Shown here in pieces: positions 17,084 to 26,496 of a stretch of 64,000 nt of DNA. Numbering within the stretch: position 1 is the first letter of the stretch; each line of letters opens with the position of its first letter. The position numbers and the translations under genes were made by a program. This stretch comes from Cupriavidus taiwanensis (GTDB taxonomy: Bacteria > Pseudomonadota > Gammaproteobacteria > Burkholderiales > Burkholderiaceae): assembly GCF_900249755.1 (NCBI RefSeq), contig NZ_LT976854.1, positions 1,197,322 to 1,261,321 of the forward strand. The letters run 5' to 3'. Below the pieces are notes generated by a model that saw only the letters and a list, made by a program, of their open reading frames with translations, was not told where the DNA came from and did no database searches.

Positions 17084-17784
17084 TCAGGCCGCCAGGCCGA
17101 CGCCCAGATAGCGGTCCTTGACCGCCTCATCGGCACGGAACGCGTCGTTGCTGCCGCTGTAGACCACCCTGCCCTGCTCGATGATCACGTGGCGGTCGGC
17201 CAGCTGCGTGCACACCTCGAGGTTCTGCTCGACCAGCAGGATCGGCACGCCCGCCGCCTTGATCATCCTGAGCTGCGCCACGATCTCTTCCACGATCACC
17301 GGGGCCAGCCCTTCGACCGGCTCGTCGAGCATCAGCAGGCGCGGGTGATTCATCATGGCGCGCCCGATCGCGAGCATCTGCTGTTCGCCGCCGGACAGCT
17401 GCGCGCCGCCGTTGCCGCGCCGCTCGCGCAGGCGCGGGAAGATGCGGTAGATGTCCTGCAGCTGCCACGGCGAATCGCGGCGCGCGGCCAGCTTGAGGTT
17501 TTCTTCCACCGTCAGCAGCCTGAAGATGCCGCGGTGCTCGGGCACCAGGCACAGGCCTTCGGCGGCAATCCGGTGCGGCGCCATGCCGGCAACGTCCTTG
17601 CCGCGGAACATGACGCGCCCGCCGCGCGGCGAAACCACGCCGGCGATGGCCTTGAGCGTGGTCGACTTGCCAGCGCCGTTTCGACCCAGCAGCGTCACCA
17701 GTTCGCCTTCGCCGACCGCCAGCGACACGCCTTGCAGCACATGGCTCTTGCCGTAGTAGCCGTGCACCTCTTGTACGTCGAGCA

Positions 17785-17788
<4 letters not shown>
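17084..17788 (-). CDS. branched-chain-type ABC transporter ATP-binding protein (LivF type)
   Basis: 234 residues, typical LivF size. Walker A GRNGAGKST, signature LSGGEQQMLAIGRA and Walker B RLLMLDEPVEGLAP are intact, and the C-terminus is short as in LivF. GGAGG lies six bases before the ATG, which overlaps the LivG-type stop by four bases. Works at the cytoplasmic face of the inner membrane as a heterodimer with the LivG-type ATPase to drive uptake by the two permeases. Part of the five-gene transporter set 17084-21724. Confidence 0.95.
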
Positions 17789-18557
<769 letters not shown>

Positions 18558-18561
<4 letters not shown>

Positions 18562-19556
18562 GCGCGTTCCTCCTGCGTGACTGGCGCGCGGCGCAGGCCG
18601 CGCAGACGCTCCCATACCGTGGCCCCAAGTCCCCACAGCCCGCGCTGCATGAACAGGCTGACCGCGATCAGCAGGAAGCCGAGCAGCATCAGCCAGCGCG
18701 GCCACAGCGTCGACAGCCAGTCCGCCAGCAGCACATAGAAAGCGGCGCCCAGCACCGACGCGAAGATATTGCCGGTGCCGCCGATCACGGTCATCACCAG
18801 GATCATCTCGCTGGCGTGGTAGTCGATATTGGTCAGCGGCGCGATGCCGGTCAGCATGGCGTGCAGCGCGCCGGCCAGCCCGGTGACCGCGCCGGAAACC
18901 ATGAAGGCCAGCAGCTTGAACGCCTTGACGTTGTAGCCGACCGCCAGCGCGCGCTCCTCGTTGTCGCGGATCGCCAGCAGCGTGCGGCCCAGCACGGACC
19001 CGGTCACGCGCAGCACCGCCAGGAACACCGCCAGGAACAGCACCGCGACAAAGCCATAGAACTGCCATGGCGACGCCAGCGGCACCAGCGCATGCCCCGC
19101 CACGGACAGCGGCGGACGCGGGATGTCGAGCAGGCCGTTGTCGCCGCCGGTGATGCCGGGCGCGGTATAGGCGAGGAAGTAGAACATCTGCGCGAACGCC
19201 AGCGTCAGCATCACGAAGTAGGTGCCGCGCTGGCGGATCGCAAACCAGCCCACCAGCGCCGCGGCGGCCGCGCCGATCGCGATCGCCAGCAGCAGCGCCA
19301 GCGGCATCGGCAGGCTGGCGCGCGTCAGCGCCAGCCCCACCGCATAGCTGCCCAGCCCGAAGAAGATGCCCTGGCCGAACGACAGCAGGCCGGTGTAGCC
19401 GAGCAGCAGGTTGCACGCCATCGCAGCCATCGCGTAGATCAGCACTTCGGTGGCGAGCGTGCCGGAGCGCATGGTCAGCGGCAGCAGCAGCGTGACGCCG
19501 AGTGCCAGCCACCAGAAGCGGTAGCGCAAGAGCCATTGTCTTTGCATAGCCATCAT
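18558..19556 (-). CDS. branched-chain-type ABC transporter permease (LivM type)
   Basis: 332 residues, about eight to ten membrane segments. LivM marks are NLLLGYTGLLSFGQGIFFGLG, RQRGTYFVMLTLAFAQMFYF, and the EAA-like loop around RTLLAIRDNEERALAVGYN that contacts the ATPases. The first of two adjacent ATGs (19556) overlaps the LivH-type stop by four bases. Inner-membrane half of the transport channel. Confidence 0.93.
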
Positions 19557-20410
19557 CCCCTCCCCAGCAAGCCATGCGGACGCAGCAGCAACACCGCGGC
19601 CATGGCGACATAGATCATCAGCCGCGCGCCTTCGGGCCACAGCGTGCTCATCAGGCTCTGCACCACTCCCACCAGCAGGCCGCCCACCAGCGCGCCGGTG
19701 AAGCTGCCCATGCCCCCCACCACGACCACGATAAAGGCCACGCCCAGCGCCTCGACCCCCATGAACGGCTCGGCGCCGCGGATCGGCGCGGCCAGCACGC
19801 CGGCGATCGCCGCGGTGGCGGCGCCCAGCGCGAACATCAGGCTGAACAGGCGGAACACGTTGATGCCGAGCAGCGACACCATCTCGGTCGATTCGCTGCC
19901 CGCTCGCACCGCGCTGCCCAGCCGCGTGCCTTCCAGCAGCCACCACAGGGCGAGGGCCAGCAGGCCGGCAAAGCCGATCACGAACAGCCGGTACTTGGGA
20001 TAGATAAAGTCGCCCCACATCACCACGCCCTGCAGCGCGTCCGGCGGCGGCACGTCAACGCCGAGCGGCCCCCAGCCGACGATGATGAGTTCCTGGATCG
20101 CCAGCGCCAGGCCCACCGTGACCAGGATGTGGAACTCGTGCGGCTGCGCATAGACGTGGCGCAGCATGAGCTTCTCGGTCAGCCAGGCCAGCGCGCCGAT
20201 GATGACCGGCGCCAGCACCAGCGCCATCCAGAAGTTCATGCCGAACTGCAGCGCCTGGAAGCAAAGGTAGGCACCCAGCGCATAGAACGCGCCATGCGCG
20301 AAATTGACGAAGCGCAACAGGCCGAACACGATCGACAGCCCTACCGCCAGCAGGAAGTAGAGCATGCCTATGCCGACGCCGTTGATCACCTGCAACAGAT
20401 AGACGTTCAT
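19553..20410 (-). CDS. branched-chain-type ABC transporter permease (LivH type)
   Basis: 285 residues with seven to eight membrane segments. Typical marks: QVINGVGIGMLYFLLAVGLS near the start, FVNFAHGAFYALGAYL, and GINVFRLFSLMFALGAATAA with the ATPase-contact loop. A conserved end (FIVVVVGGMGSFTGALVGGL) also fits. It forms the channel with the LivM-type protein. The ribosome site is weak; the gene sits 111 bases after the binding-protein gene and is probably co-transcribed with it. Confidence 0.93.
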   Translation of the reverse strand: MNVYLLQVINGVGIGMLYFLLAVGLSIVFGLLRFVNFAHGAFYALGAYLCFQALQFGMNFWMALVLAPVIIGALAWLTEKLMLRHVYAQPHEFHILVTVGLALAIQELIIVGWGPLGVDVPPPDALQGVVMWGDFIYPKYRLFVIGFAGLLALALWWLLEGTRLGSAVRAGSESTEMVSLLGINVFRLFSLMFALGAATAAIAGVLAAPIRGAEPFMGVEALGVAFIVVVVGGMGSFTGALVGGLLVGVVQSLMSTLWPEGARLMIYVAMAAVLLLRPHGLLGRG

Positions 20411-20521
20411 GAGTCGTACGGATGTAGGAAGCCGCCACGCCGCGCGAGCCCGCGCGGCCTGGTGCTTCGGTGTGCTTCAGTGTGTGAATCGCCGGGGCGT
20501 CAGCCCGGTAATGTCAGCGCG

Positions 20522-21724
20522 TCAGGCCATCTTGCACTGGGTCTGGTCGACCGGCAGGAAGGCCTTGCCGACGCTGACGATCTCGGCGTAGTCGTCCTTG
20601 TCCTTCATGCGCGCCTTGGCCTTGCCCTTGAGCAGGTAGTAGTTCTTCAGCACCTGGTGGTCGGCGGCGCGGATTTCCTCCGGCCCGGTCAGGCCCTCGT
20701 ACTTCATGCCTTCGAGCGCGGCGATTACGGCCTTCGGGTCGGCGCTGCCGGCCTTGATCATGCCGTCCAGCATGATCTTGGTGCAGATGTACGAGCCCGC
20801 CAGGCTGTAGTTGGGATTGGCCTTGAACTTGTCGTGGCTGCGCTTGACCAGCTCGCGGTTCAGCGGCGTATCCACGCCGTGCCAGTACTGCGCGCCGAAA
20901 TAAACGCCTTCGCACAGGTCGGCGCCGAGCGATTCGAATTGCTCCAGTCCCGAAGCCCATGCCAGCAGGATGGTGGTGTTCTTCTTCATGCCGAAGCTGA
21001 CGGCCTGGCGCAGCGTATCGGCGGACTGCGAGCCGAAGTTCAGGATCAGCAGCACGTCGGGCTTGGCCGCCAGCGCATTGGTCAGGTAGCCGCTGAATTC
21101 CTTCTCGGTCAGGGCGTGGTAGCTGTTGCCGACGTGCTCGATGCCCTTCTCCTTGAAGATCGCCTTCGCCGCCGACAGCAGCCCGTCGCCGAACACGTAT
21201 TGAGGCGTGATGGTGTACCAGCGTTTCGCCTTGGGCATCGATTCGATCAGCGGCCGCACGGTGCGCTCGATCGCGCCGAAGGTCGGCACCGACCAGCGGA
21301 ACGTGGCGCGGTTGCAGTCCTTGCCGGTGATCTCGTCGGCCCCGGCGGTGGTGACGAACACGCCGCCGAATTTTTCCGCCTCCTTGCCCATCGCCAGCGA
21401 TTCGGACGACAGGATGCCGCCGGCGAAATAGCGCGCCGCCTTCTGCTGCGCCAGCTCCTGCACCTTGCGCACCGCGGTGGCGGGCTTGCCTTCTGTGTCG
21501 AGCACGCTGTAGCGCAGCGGCCGGCCCAGCACCTGGCCGTACTGGTCGACGGCGAGCCGCATGCCCAGGTCGGCGAATTTGCCGTTGGCGGCGAAGGCGC
21601 CCGACATCGGCACCGGGCAGCCGAATTCCAGTGCCTCGCCCGCGGCAAGGGCGCTGCGGCCATGGATCAGGGAGGTGGGGACGGCGGACAGCGCCGCCAG
21701 TTTCAGCAGGTCACGACGATTCAA
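20522..21724 (-). CDS. ABC transporter substrate-binding protein (LivK type, Tat-like signal)
   Basis: 400 residues. The start is TTG at 21722-21724 with a strong ribosome site (GAGGAG, six bases upstream); no ATG or GTG fits as well. The N-terminus MNRRDLLKLAALSAVP looks like a twin-arginine-type signal ending near ALAAG. The mature part opens with EALEFGCPVPMSGAFAANGK, the type-1 periplasmic fold used for branched-chain amino acids, amides and urea. TTAGADEITGKDCNRATFRW recalls the amide/urea-binding branch. First gene of the transporter operon; a 28-bp palindrome lies ~143 bases upstream. Confidence 0.92.
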   Translation of the reverse strand: MNRRDLLKLAALSAVPTSLIHGRSALAAGEALEFGCPVPMSGAFAANGKFADLGMRLAVDQYGQVLGRPLRYSVLDTEGKPATAVRKVQELAQQKAARYFAGGILSSESLAMGKEAEKFGGVFVTTAGADEITGKDCNRATFRWSVPTFGAIERTVRPLIESMPKAKRWYTITPQYVFGDGLLSAAKAIFKEKGIEHVGNSYHALTEKEFSGYLTNALAAKPDVLLILNFGSQSADTLRQAVSFGMKKNTTILLAWASGLEQFESLGADLCEGVYFGAQYWHGVDTPLNRELVKRSHDKFKANPNYSLAGSYICTKIMLDGMIKAGSADPKAVIAALEGMKYEGLTGPEEIRAADHQVLKNYYLLKGKAKARMKDKDDYAEIVSVGKAFLPVDQTQCKMA

Positions 21725-22147
21725 GGCTCACTCCTCGTTATGTGGGGATCGGGCTGCACGGGGCGAAAGTCTGGCCAACGCCTTGGGCTGGCGCTGCACC
21801 GTCTCCCCGACATGCTGGTGACTTTCGCCCGGCGCCGACACTGCCCGAGCAAGAATCGAACCTGTTTATTCTATTTATACGTATAAATAGAATAGAATCA
21901 TCTTAGGAGTCGGCCGGAAGCGTTGTCAACAAAGGGAAGATCAGGGTTTACGCACCCTCTTCGCGGACCGCGGGGGGATGCCTTGCATGGCGGCGACGGC
22001 GGGACAATGCGGTGCCGCAGCGGTGCGCGAACGGTCCGCATGCACGAAGACGGGGCAAGCCAGCGGCGCCCGCAGACCGCAGCCGCGCGTGGCTAGAATG
22101 CAAGCGCTCAAGCCTGGATGGCCCGGGCGCATGACAAGGAAAGAGCA
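21725..22147. other. divergent control region of the ABC operon and GntR gene
   Basis: 423 bases between the binding-protein gene (minus) and the GntR gene (plus). The only AT-rich part is 21859-21905, which holds the 28-bp palindrome and A/T-rich promoter-like hexamers. The right part (21960-22110) is GC-rich without a supportable gene. AAGGA before 22148 is the GntR ribosome site. Confidence 0.6.
21867..21894. promoter_or_regulatory. 28-bp perfect palindrome, probable GntR operator
   Basis: TATTCTATTTATAC followed by its exact reverse complement, with no spacer. It lies 143 bases before the ABC operon and 254 before the GntR gene, in the only AT-rich island of the region, so it can overlap the -10/-35 area of the operon promoter. 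GntR/FadR dimers bind such palindromes, and the adjacent gene encodes one. The regulator-site pairing is inference. Confidence 0.65.
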
Positions 22148-22981
22148 ATGGCGACGTTTCGGGAAGGCAAGACCGGGGCCTTCGAGATCCGCAAGCAGAA
22201 GCGCGCGGACCTGGTGGCGGAAGAACTCAAGCGGCTGATCACGCAGCGCAACCTGCGCCCGGGCGACAAGCTGCCGCACGAGGTCAAGCTGCAGCAGATG
22301 TTCTCGGTCAGCAAGAGCACCATCCGCGAGGCACTCAAGTCGCTGGAGGTGCAGGGCCTGATCCGGGTCAGCACCGGGCCGGCAGGCGGCGGCACGATTG
22401 TCGAAGTGCCGCTGGACCGCACCTTCCAGCTGATGCAGAACTACCTGTTCTTCAAGGACGTCGGCATTGCAGACGTCTATACCGTGCGGCGGCTGCTGGA
22501 GCCGGAGCTTGCCGCCGGCGCGGTGCCGCATCTCACCGACGACGATTTCAGGGCGCTGGAACGCACCATCGACCTGTGCGACCCGGCCTCGGCCGCCGCC
22601 GCGACGCCGCTGCTGGACCAGCGCCAGGAAGACCTGACCTTCCACGACATCCTGGCCGCGGCCAATCCCAACCCGATGCTGCGGTTCTCATGCGAGCTGA
22701 TCAACGAGATGATTCGCCAGCTGGTGGTGTTCGGCAACGACACCCCGGCCTGCGAGCATGAAAAATTCGGCGCGGCCAACGTCAAGTTCCACAAGCGCAT
22801 CGTCGAGGCCGCACGCCAGCGCGACGCCGAGACAGTACGCGCGCTGATGTCGGCGCATATGGAGGAGTGCACCCATTACGTCACGCGCATGAACGGCCGG
22901 GTCCACGGCCGCCTGGTGCTCGACTCCGAAATGCCGCGGCGCGGCCGGATGCTGCCGGCAGGCGAGGACGAGTCCGATTGA
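22148..22981 (+). CDS. GntR-family regulator, FadR subfamily (FCD domain)
   Basis: 277 residues. N-terminal winged helix: LVAEELKRLITQRNLRPGDK, LPHEVKLQQMFSVSKSTIRE, ALKSLEVQGLIRVSTGPAGG. The C-terminal FCD domain has the metal-ligand pattern (RRLLEPELAA, FHDILAAANPNPML, FHKRIVEAARQRD with His). The domain normally binds a small organic acid and a metal. The ATG at 22148 has AAGGAAAGAG upstream; the open frame to 22118 is ignored. Divergent from the ABC/amidohydrolase operon, with the palindrome at 21867-21894 as candidate operator. Confidence 0.93.
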   Translation: MATFREGKTGAFEIRKQKRADLVAEELKRLITQRNLRPGDKLPHEVKLQQMFSVSKSTIREALKSLEVQGLIRVSTGPAGGGTIVEVPLDRTFQLMQNYLFFKDVGIADVYTVRRLLEPELAAGAVPHLTDDDFRALERTIDLCDPASAAAATPLLDQRQEDLTFHDILAAANPNPMLRFSCELINEMIRQLVVFGNDTPACEHEKFGAANVKFHKRIVEAARQRDAETVRALMSAHMEECTHYVTRMNGRVHGRLVLDSEMPRRGRMLPAGEDESD

Positions 22982-22996
22982 GTCGATTGAGTCGAT

Positions 22997-23014
22997 CGAG
23001 CCGGAACCGGCTCG
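22997..23014. terminator. stem-loop between convergent genes
   Basis: CGAGCCGG-AA-CCGGCTCG, a perfect 8-bp stem in the 63-base gap between the GntR gene and the aminotransferase gene. It can serve both strands. No U-tract follows. Just before it the bases GAGTCGATT are repeated in tandem. Confidence 0.4.
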
Positions 23015-23044
23015 AGTCGGGTGCCCGCGGTGGTCGCGGTGGTG

Positions 23045-24259
23045 TTACCCGGCCGCGTCGAGCCGCGCTGCGGCACGCGCCAGCCGCGCCACGCCTTCGG
23101 TGATCTGCTGCGGGGCCGTGCCGGCAAACGACAGCCGGAACGCAGGCCGTGCGCGGCGCTGCGCATAGAAGCCGGCCCCGGGGACGAACAACACCTTTTC
23201 CGCGATGGCATGCGGCAGCAGCGCGGCGGCATCGCCGATGCCCTCAAGCGAGGCCCACAGGAACATGCCGCCGGCAGGCAAGGCGAAGCGGATGCGGTCG
23301 CCGAAGGCGCGCTGCAGCGCCTCGGCCAGCCGGTCGCGCTGGTCGCGGTAGAACGCGATCTCGCGCACCACCTGCGCGGGCAGGCGGCCATCCGCCAGGT
23401 ATTGCGTGACCGTAAGCTGCAGCCACGGCGGCGTGCACAGGTCCGATACCTGCTTGGCAATCACGGCGCGGCGGATGATCTCCGGCGCGGCCACCATCCA
23501 GCCGATGCGCAGCCCCGGCGCCAGCGTCTTCGACAGGCTGGCCAGGTGCACCAGCCACGCACGCGCGCCGGGAACCTGTTCGCTCAGCGCCAGCAACGAC
23601 GGCGGCGCAGCGCCGTCGAAGCTCAGCGCGCCGTAGGGATCGTCCTCGACCAGCACCACCTGGTGCCGCGCCGCCAGTTCCAGCAGGCGCAGCCGGCGCG
23701 CGCGGGACAGCGTGGCGCCGGTGGGGTTGGCGAAGGTCGGCACCGTGTAGATCAGCCGCGGGCGCACCGCGCCGTCGGCCAGCATTGCCGCCAGCGCGTC
23801 GACGTCCATGCCGTCCTCATCGGACGGCACGCCGCGCACGTCGGCGCCCGCCAGCCGCAGCGCCTGCAGCGTCGCCGAATAGGTCGGCTCCTCGACCAGC
23901 ACCACGCTGCCGGGCTCGACCAGCGCGCGCACCAGGAAATCGAAACCCTGCTGCGAACCGCTGGTGACGAGCAGTTGGTCCCGCGTCACGGCGGCACCGC
24001 GCTCCGCCATCAGTGCCGCCAGCGCGTCGCGCAGCGCCGGCGCGCCTTCGGTGGCGCCGTACTGCAGGCATTCGGCGGGCCGCTCGCGCAGCGCCTGTGC
24101 CGACGCGGCGCCGATGCCTTCGGCATCGAACAGCGCCGCGGACGGGTAGCCGCCCGCGAACGAGATCATCTGCGGATCCGACAGGTACTTGAACAGCTCG
24201 CGGATCGGCGAGCCTTCCGGCTCGCGCAGCGCGGGGACGAACGGGTAGGCGGCGCTCAT
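23045..24259 (-). CDS. PLP-dependent aminotransferase (2-aminoadipate/LysN-like, fold type I)
   Basis: 404 residues, stand-alone aminotransferase domain without the GntR wing of MocR proteins. Key elements: FAGGYPSAALFD, QYGATEGAPALRDALAALM, TSGSQQGFDFLVRAL, YTVPTFANPTGATLS (Asn), VLVEDDPYGAL (Asp) and SLSKTLAPGLRIGW with the Schiff-base lysine. This set matches the LysN/2-aminoadipate transaminase branch, which makes 2-oxoadipate from 2-aminoadipate. The start is 13 bases after the DUF1338 gene, so the two are co-transcribed. That neighbour is a 2-oxoadipate enzyme family, which supports the substrate guess. Confidence 0.9.
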   Translation of the reverse strand: MSAAYPFVPALREPEGSPIRELFKYLSDPQMISFAGGYPSAALFDAEGIGAASAQALRERPAECLQYGATEGAPALRDALAALMAERGAAVTRDQLLVTSGSQQGFDFLVRALVEPGSVVLVEEPTYSATLQALRLAGADVRGVPSDEDGMDVDALAAMLADGAVRPRLIYTVPTFANPTGATLSRARRLRLLELAARHQVVLVEDDPYGALSFDGAAPPSLLALSEQVPGARAWLVHLASLSKTLAPGLRIGWMVAAPEIIRRAVIAKQVSDLCTPPWLQLTVTQYLADGRLPAQVVREIAFYRDQRDRLAEALQRAFGDRIRFALPAGGMFLWASLEGIGDAAALLPHAIAEKVLFVPGAGFYAQRRARPAFRLSFAGTAPQQITEGVARLARAAARLDAAG

Positions 24260-24272
24260 GGTCGGGTGGGCC

Positions 24273-25295
24273 TCAGCATGCCGCGGCGGTCATCTTGAAG
24301 ATGCCCTGCGCATTGCCGGCGTCGAAGCCCAGGTCGGTGCGCGTGACCGCCTGCGCGTCATCGACGTAGCGGTCGCGCGTGATGAACTCGTAGAACGAGC
24401 CAGGCACCTCGCGCTCCACCTCAACGCCATCCGCACCGACGAAGGCGCGGCGCACCGGGTCGGCGCGGAACGCGGTCTGGCGCACGCGGCCGCTGCGCGA
24501 CACTTCCACCTTGTCCTTGATCGGGCGACCCAGGCGCTTCTGCGTCTCGGCCAGCGCGAACACGTCTTCGACGCGGTCGGTGGCGTGGTTGAAGGCATTG
24601 CCCTCGGTGGCGATCCACGCCATCTCGGCCGATTCGGCCAGCAGGGCCTCATAGTCCTCCAGCCGCGGCGTCGCGTGCTGGCGCTCGAAGCAGCGCGCCA
24701 GCGCACCGATCAGCTCGCCGGCTTCGGCCAGCGGCAACGCACCTTCACGCTCGAGTTCCCACAGCAGCGCCTGCGCGCGCGGCGTCAGCGGATCGACCGA
24801 AGTCTCGAGCACGCGGCTGACCGCCTGCTGGAAACCTGCGCTGAAGCGCTCCGGATGCAGTTCGCTGACGAAGAACTGCGCGATCTCTTCCGGCGCGTCT
24901 TCATGCGCGTACGAGCGGCCGGTCATGCCGATCCGGTCGAGCGGGTAGGTGCCGTTGAGCCGGTAGCCCAGCGGGCGCAGGATGCGCGTGAAAGCGGCCT
25001 CGCCGGCGGGCAGCGCGCCGTGGTCAGCCCAGCGCACGGTGCGCAGCGCGCCATGGTCGAAGTGGACCTTGCCGCCGGCTGCCGCCACGTCGTCGGTGTA
25101 GGCCTTGCCGGTCGGCACGCGCTCCAGGATGCCGGCGAACAGCACCAGGTTCAGCGCATGGGCGATCTCCGCGCGCGACGGGCGCCCGGCCGCGCCAGCC
25201 GGCAGCTGCGCGGGCGCGCTCACCAGCGCGGACAGGCGGTCGGCGCCGCTGGCGCCAAGGTGCAGGGAAACGAGTTGCTTGATGTTATTGCTCAT
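24273..25295 (-). CDS. DUF1338 protein, 2-oxoadipate dioxygenase/decarboxylase (HglS)-like
   Basis: 340 residues. The VOC-like metal centre is visible as His81 (FDHGALR), His237 (NAFNHATDR) and Glu303 (GSFYEF). Arg85, four residues after the first His, matches the substrate arginine. The spacing agrees closely with what I recall for Pseudomonas putida HglS (His70, Arg74, His226, Glu294). HglS turns 2-oxoadipate into D-2-hydroxyglutarate and CO2 with O2 and Fe(II) in lysine breakdown. This protein is ~100 residues shorter at the C-terminus than HglS, so a somewhat different substrate is possible. The ATG at 25295 is preferred to an upstream TTG. Operon with the Bug gene upstream and the aminotransferase downstream. 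Confidence 0.85.
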   Translation of the reverse strand: MSNNIKQLVSLHLGASGADRLSALVSAPAQLPAGAAGRPSRAEIAHALNLVLFAGILERVPTGKAYTDDVAAAGGKVHFDHGALRTVRWADHGALPAGEAAFTRILRPLGYRLNGTYPLDRIGMTGRSYAHEDAPEEIAQFFVSELHPERFSAGFQQAVSRVLETSVDPLTPRAQALLWELEREGALPLAEAGELIGALARCFERQHATPRLEDYEALLAESAEMAWIATEGNAFNHATDRVEDVFALAETQKRLGRPIKDKVEVSRSGRVRQTAFRADPVRRAFVGADGVEVEREVPGSFYEFITRDRYVDDAQAVTRTDLGFDAGNAQGIFKMTAAAC

Positions 25296-25340
25296 GATGC
25301 AGGGAGGTCTTGCTGACGGAAGAGGAATCAATGACGGTTT

Positions 25341-26333
25341 TCAGTCCACCGAGGCGCCGGACAGGCGCACGATCTCGCCCCACTTCTGGCGGTCTTTCTT
25401 CAGCACTTCGGCGAAGGCTTCGGGGGTGCCCGGCGCGGGTTCCGCGCCCAGGTCGCGCATGCGCGCCTGCACGGCGGGATCGCCGAGCGCGCGCGCCAGG
25501 TCCTGGCTGATCTTCTGCGCCACCGCGCTGGACACGCCGCGCGGCGCCAGCAGGCCGAACCACGGGCTGGCGTCGAAGCCCGGCACCGGCCCGGCCGCCG
25601 CCACGGTCGGCACATTGGGCAGCGCCGACGAGCGCGCCGGCGTGGTCACCGCCAGCGCCTTGAGCTTGCCGGAGCGGACGAACGGCAGCGACGCCGGCAG
25701 GTTGTCGAACATCACGTCGACGCTGCCGCCCATCAGATCGGCAATCGCCGGGCTGCTGCCCTTGTAGGCGACATGGCTCATCTCGGTGCCGGTCATGCGC
25801 TGGAACAGCTCGCCGGCCAGGTGCGTCGACGTGCCGTTGCCCGCCGACGCCATGTTGACGCGCTTCGGGTTGGCCTTCAGGTAGGCGATGAACTCCGCCA
25901 GCGTCTGCACCTGCGCGCGCTCGGCAAAGGCCGGCGACAGCACCACCACGTTGGGCACGCGCGCGACCATCGCCACCGGCGCGAAATCCGCAACGGCGTC
26001 ATAGGGCAGCTTCTTGTACAGCGTGGGGTTGATGCCGAACTCGCCCACCGAGCCCATCAGCAGCGTATAGCCGTCGGCGGTGGACTTGGCGGCGACGCCG
26101 GTGCCGACGATGCCGCCCGCGCCGGGGCGGTTCTCCACCAGCACCGGTTGCTTCCATTGCAGCGCGAGCCGCTCGCCGACCAGCCGCGCGACCATGTCGG
26201 TGGTGCCGCCCGGCGGGTACGGCACGATGATGCGCACGGGCTTGGCGGGGAAATCCTCGGCGGCGGCGATGCCGGATAGGGTCATGCCAAAGGCGAAAGT
26301 GCCGGCGGCCAGCGCGCTGAACAAGCGTTTCAT
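25341..26333 (-). CDS. Bug-family periplasmic solute-binding protein
   Basis: 330 residues. Signal peptide with MKRLFSALAAGTFAFGMTLS and a likely cut after GIAAA. The mature part has EDFPAKPVRIIVPYPPGGTT, VENRPGAGGIVGTG and ADGYTLLMGSVGEF, the ligand loops of Bug proteins. It is the first gene of an operon with the DUF1338 and aminotransferase genes (45 bases to the next start), so its ligand may be a 2-aminoadipate-like acid. No TctAB genes are adjacent. AGGA lies ~9 bases before the ATG. Confidence 0.93.
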   Translation of the reverse strand: MKRLFSALAAGTFAFGMTLSGIAAAEDFPAKPVRIIVPYPPGGTTDMVARLVGERLALQWKQPVLVENRPGAGGIVGTGVAAKSTADGYTLLMGSVGEFGINPTLYKKLPYDAVADFAPVAMVARVPNVVVLSPAFAERAQVQTLAEFIAYLKANPKRVNMASAGNGTSTHLAGELFQRMTGTEMSHVAYKGSSPAIADLMGGSVDVMFDNLPASLPFVRSGKLKALAVTTPARSSALPNVPTVAAAGPVPGFDASPWFGLLAPRGVSSAVAQKISQDLARALGDPAVQARMRDLGAEPAPGTPEAFAEVLKKDRQKWGEIVRLSGASVD

Positions 26334-26455
26334 TGTTGTTTTCCTGTCTACCTGATGGTTGTCGTTATGGCGGTGCCGCGATGGTGGGGCCGCGGGACCA
26401 GGGCTGAATCATTTCTCATCAAGTTCGCCGGTTCAAGCGAGATTTCGGTATAGGA

Positions 26456-26474
26456 TGATGACTTTATGTCATCA
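26456..26474. promoter_or_regulatory. LysR-type operator TGATGAC-TTTAT-GTCATCA
   Basis: A perfect 7-5-7 inverted repeat with the T-N11-A core, 22 bases before the LysR start and ~120 before the divergent Bug operon. Position and form fit a recognition site of the adjacent LysR protein. Confidence 0.6.
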
Positions 26475-26496
26475 ACTACGCCCTCTCTCCCCCGCC

